The position numbers were made by a program, and so were the translations under genes. The notes below the pieces were generated by a model. It was given only the letters and a program-made list of their open reading frames with translations, had not been told where the DNA came from and did no database searches. This document shows, in pieces, positions 6,331-8,836 of a stretch of 8,836 bases of DNA; position 1 is the stretch's first letter; each line of letters begins with the position of its first letter. This DNA comes from J061 sp003695725 [NCBI: Candidatus Schekmanbacteria bacterium] (GTDB taxonomy: Bacteria; Schekmanbacteria; GWA2-38-11): positions 1 to 8,836 of the forward strand of contig RFHX01000324.1 of NCBI GenBank assembly GCA_003695725.1. The letters are read 5' to 3'.

Positions 6331-8836
6331 TTAATTTGGGCTTTTTAGGATTTCTCTGATTTTTTTTGCCATTTTTTTGATATTGAATGGTTTTTGAAGA
6401 AAAATATCGCCTTTATCTGTTTTTTGAATCTCCTCGATGGTATTGTTTGCATAACCTGAGACATAAATAGTTTTCATTTGAGGGTATATTTTTTTTAATT
6501 GATTTGAAAGTTCATTTCCTCTTATACCCGGCATTATCATATCAGTTATTAAAAGATCAACACTGCCTTTGAAAACTTTTATTCTTTCAAGCGCTTCATT
6601 TCCATCTTTAGCCCGAAGAATATTATATCCGAGCATATTAAGTGATTCAGATAGAAGGTTTCTTACTCTTTCGTCATCTTCTACAATTAGAATTGTTTCA
6701 TTACCAATTATTTTGTGCTGTTCACTGAGGTCTTTATCTGCTATTTCAGCCTGTTCTTCTGTTTCAGGAAAATAGATTTTAAAAGTAGTGCCTTCATTAA
6801 GTTTGCTCTCGCACCAGATAAAGCCACCGCTTTGCTTTACAATTCCATAGACCGTAGAAAGGCCAAGTCCTGTGCCTTTCCCCATCTCTTTGGTCGTAAA
6901 GAAAGGTTCAAAAATTCTGTTTTTTGTTTTTTCATCCATTCCTCTGCCTGTATCGCTTATTGATAGCAGTACATACTTGCCGGGTTTATCAACTATACGA
7001 TTTTTGCTTATATACTCTTCTGTAAAATTGACAGAATCGGTTCCTATTAGAAGCTTTCCACCATTTGGCATTGCATCTCTGGCATTTACAATTATATTGA
7101 TTATTACCTGTTCAATCTGAGTTGGGTCGGCTTTAATGAGTTTTGCCGGTTTTTTCAGGTTTAAAATTTGTTCAATATCTTCTCTTATAAGGCGCGATAT
7201 GATTTTTGATGTATCTTCAATAAGTTTGTTCAAATCTATTATTTTCGGCTGAAGAATCTGTTTCCTGCTAAATGCAAGCAAATGTTTTGTAAGGTTTGAA
7301 GCTCGTGTTGCCGCTTTTTCTATTTCATTGATATATCTTAAAAGATTTGAGTCCTTATCTTTTATTTGTTCTGCAAGAAGTTCGCTGTATCCAAGAATCG
7401 CTACCAGTAGGTTATTAAAATCATGGGCAATTCCGCCTGCAAGTGAACCAATAGCTTCCATTTTCTGGGACTGCCTCAATTGGTTTTCAAGATTGATTTT
7501 TTCTGTAATATCTCTGAAGGTGTAAATCCTTTTTTTTCTTCCCTTGGAAAAAAAGTATGAAATGTTCATTTCTGCCGAAAAGATTTCTCCATTTTTTCTT
7601 TTCATTTTTAAGGTGTATGTTTGAAGTGGTTCAAAAACTTTATCGTAAATGTCTCTTGAATTCTCATCCACTATCTTTTCATCTGTAGTTATATCTTGCC
7701 ATTTCAATGTGGTAAATTGTTCTTTCTCATAGCCAAACATATTGATTGCCGCCACATTGACATCTTCGATGCATCTTGTTTTGTCGTCAATTATTATTAC
7801 GGCATTTGAGGCATTGTTGAACAATTCTCTGTATTTCTCTTCAGACTCCTTCAATGATACAATGGCTTCAATTCTTTCTGTTATATCAGTTATGACAACA
7901 TAGTTGTACCTTTTCCCCTCTTCATCAATGCGAAGGTTTGTTGATTTTCTAACACATCTTTTCGTGCCGTCTTTACGCTGAATCCAGTAATCCATAGCAA
8001 AATGCATTTTTCCAGCATGAATGTTTTTTTCTGTTTCTTCAAGTACCCTTTCTTTGTCTTCAGGCACTATGAAGTCTGTTATGGTGCTTTCAGTTATTTC
8101 ATCTTTTGAAATTCCATATATTTCACACAATCTGTTGTTGCAGTACACCATTTTGTCTTCTTCAATGATTGCAAGTCCATCACTTATATTCTCGACAGTT
8201 TTCCTAAAACGCTCTTCGCTCTTTAAAAGGTTTTCTTCTGCCTCCTTTTGCTTCGTAATGTCTCTTCCTACTGACTGGATTTCTATCAACTTTCCATTTG
8301 AGTCAAAAATTCCTCTATCTATCCATTGATTCCAAGCAATTGTGCCGTCAGCTTTTACAACGCGATGTTCATCTTTTTCAATAGGATTATCAGGTGTAAG
8401 ATATGATATTTTTTCTCGCAGTTTTTTTCTGTCTTCTTTTGCTACATAAGGCATAATGCTTGTGCCTATTGCTTCTTGGGGAGAAATACCAAAATATTTG
8501 AGGTAGGCACTATTAGTAAATGTGCGGGTGCCATCCGGTTTCCATCTCACGATTAATTCTTCTTGGCTTTCAACTACTGTGCGGTATCGTTTTTCATTTT
8601 TTATCAGTTCCTCTTCAACACGGATTCTTTCCATTTCTGTTGCAGTTCTTGTGGCAAAAAGTTTGAGAATTGATTCTGCAAGTTTTGGATTTTTGAGCGG
8701 TTTTCTATCAACTGCGACGATTATTCCAAGAGGATTCCCGTTCGAGTCGAATAAGGGCGCACCCACATAGCTTTCAATATCCATATCTTGCAAGAGAATA
8801 TCTTTTGGAAAGCTTTTCTGCACATTTTGAGGATAA
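6331..8836 (-). CDS. Hybrid sensor histidine kinase GAF-PAS-PAS-PAS-HisKA-HATPase-REC, 5' end beyond the window
   Basis: The frame is open to the right edge (834 codons visible). A GTG at 8823-8821 is not the real start: the codons before it read YPQN and match the GAF domain of the neighbouring protein, so the N-terminus is outside. Numbering from that GTG: end of GAF 1-60, PAS1 about 75-194, PAS2 200-316, PAS3 325-440, then HisKA with the phospho-acceptor His467 in GGIAHDFNN. The HATPase has N-box Asn580 (NIIVNARDAM), G1 DTGRG (624-628), F-box FEPFFTTK (638-645) and G2 GKGTGLGL (648-655). The C-terminal receiver has the acidic pocket EDD (715-717), phospho-acceptor Asp761 (LITDMIMPG), Ser789 and Lys811 (QKPF). 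All key residues are intact, so both autophosphorylation and transfer to the receiver are expected. No membrane segment is visible. No output regulator is adjacent, except possibly the sensory protein downstream. Confidence 0.95.
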   Translation of the reverse strand, partial: YPQNVQKSFPKDILLQDMDIESYVGAPLFDSNGNPLGIIVAVDRKPLKNPKLAESILKLFATRTATEMERIRVEEELIKNEKRYRTVVESQEELIVRWKPDGTRTFTNSAYLKYFGISPQEAIGTSIMPYVAKEDRKKLREKISYLTPDNPIEKDEHRVVKADGTIAWNQWIDRGIFDSNGKLIEIQSVGRDITKQKEAEENLLKSEERFRKTVENISDGLAIIEEDKMVYCNNRLCEIYGISKDEITESTITDFIVPEDKERVLEETEKNIHAGKMHFAMDYWIQRKDGTKRCVRKSTNLRIDEEGKRYNYVVITDITERIEAIVSLKESEEKYRELFNNASNAVIIIDDKTRCIEDVNVAAINMFGYEKEQFTTLKWQDITTDEKIVDENSRDIYDKVFEPLQTYTLKMKRKNGEIFSAEMNISYFFSKGRKKRIYTFRDITEKINLENQLRQSQKMEAIGSLAGGIAHDFNNLLVAILGYSELLAEQIKDKDSNLLRYINEIEKAATRASNLTKHLLAFSRKQILQPKIIDLNKLIEDTSKIISRLIREDIEQILNLKKPAKLIKADPTQIEQVIINIIVNARDAMPNGGKLLIGTDSVNFTEEYISKNRIVDKPGKYVLLSISDTGRGMDEKTKNRIFEPFFTTKEMGKGTGLGLSTVYGIVKQSGGFIWCESKLNEGTTFKIYFPETEEQAEIADKDLSEQHKIIGNETILIVEDDERVRNLLSESLNMLGYNILRAKDGNEALERIKVFKGSVDLLITDMIMPGIRGNELSNQLKKIYPQMKTIYVSGYANNTIEEIQKTDKGDIFLQKPFNIKKMAKKIREILKSPN

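Noticed and set aside
8021-8329. 102-codon open frame on the plus strand
   Set aside because: It is a serine- and phenylalanine-rich shadow of the hybrid kinase, as expected for the antisense of lysine/glutamate-rich coding DNA.

Overview
The window is low-GC bacterial chromosome with compact gene packing and no phage, transposon, CRISPR or RNA gene that I can see. The gene types (preQ0 synthesis operon, small TatA, PAS/GAF hybrid sensor kinase of the kind abundant in Deltaproteobacteria, Nitrospirota and related uncultured lineages) suggest a Gram-negative, environmental and possibly uncultured bacterium. The sequence alone does not fix the phylum.

Layout. (1) Positions 1-194, minus strand: the first 64 codons of a gene that leaves the left edge; its ADPDLTLN motif is reminiscent of the N-terminal domain of GlnE adenylyltransferases, but this is tentative. 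(2) Positions 325-3676, plus strand: a tight operon queD-queE-queC, with overlaps of 7 nt and 1 nt, followed 15 nt later by a 540-residue protein of unknown function. The three que enzymes convert dihydroneopterin triphosphate to 7-cyano-7-deazaguanine (preQ0). A TTGACA-N17-TACGCT promoter candidate lies in the divergent gap at 195-324. (3) Positions 3711-3905, minus strand: a 64-residue TatA-type translocase subunit with its own promoter and a strong Shine-Dalgarno sequence. (4) Positions 4015-4476, plus strand: a GNAT N-acetyltransferase resembling the MSMEG_0567/Sll0786 group. (5) Positions 4486-8836, minus strand: two related sensory proteins in tandem. The upstream one (6331-8836) is a GAF-PAS-PAS-PAS-HisKA-HATPase-REC hybrid histidine kinase whose 5' end lies beyond the right edge. 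The downstream one (4486-6123) is a GAF-PAS-PAS-PAS protein with no output domain.

How they work together. QueD, QueE and QueC are successive enzymes; folE, queF, tgt and queG are not in the window, so the fate of preQ0 (tRNA queuosine or another 7-deazaguanine) cannot be told here. The two sensory proteins share a gap-free, homologous GAF-PAS module and a further homologous PAS. The short one differs by a 126-residue PAS insertion and ends just before the point where its partner continues to PAS3 and the kinase. This modular duplication, and the unknown protein attached to the queDEC operon, are the most interesting items. I found no convincing sign of a wholly new system.
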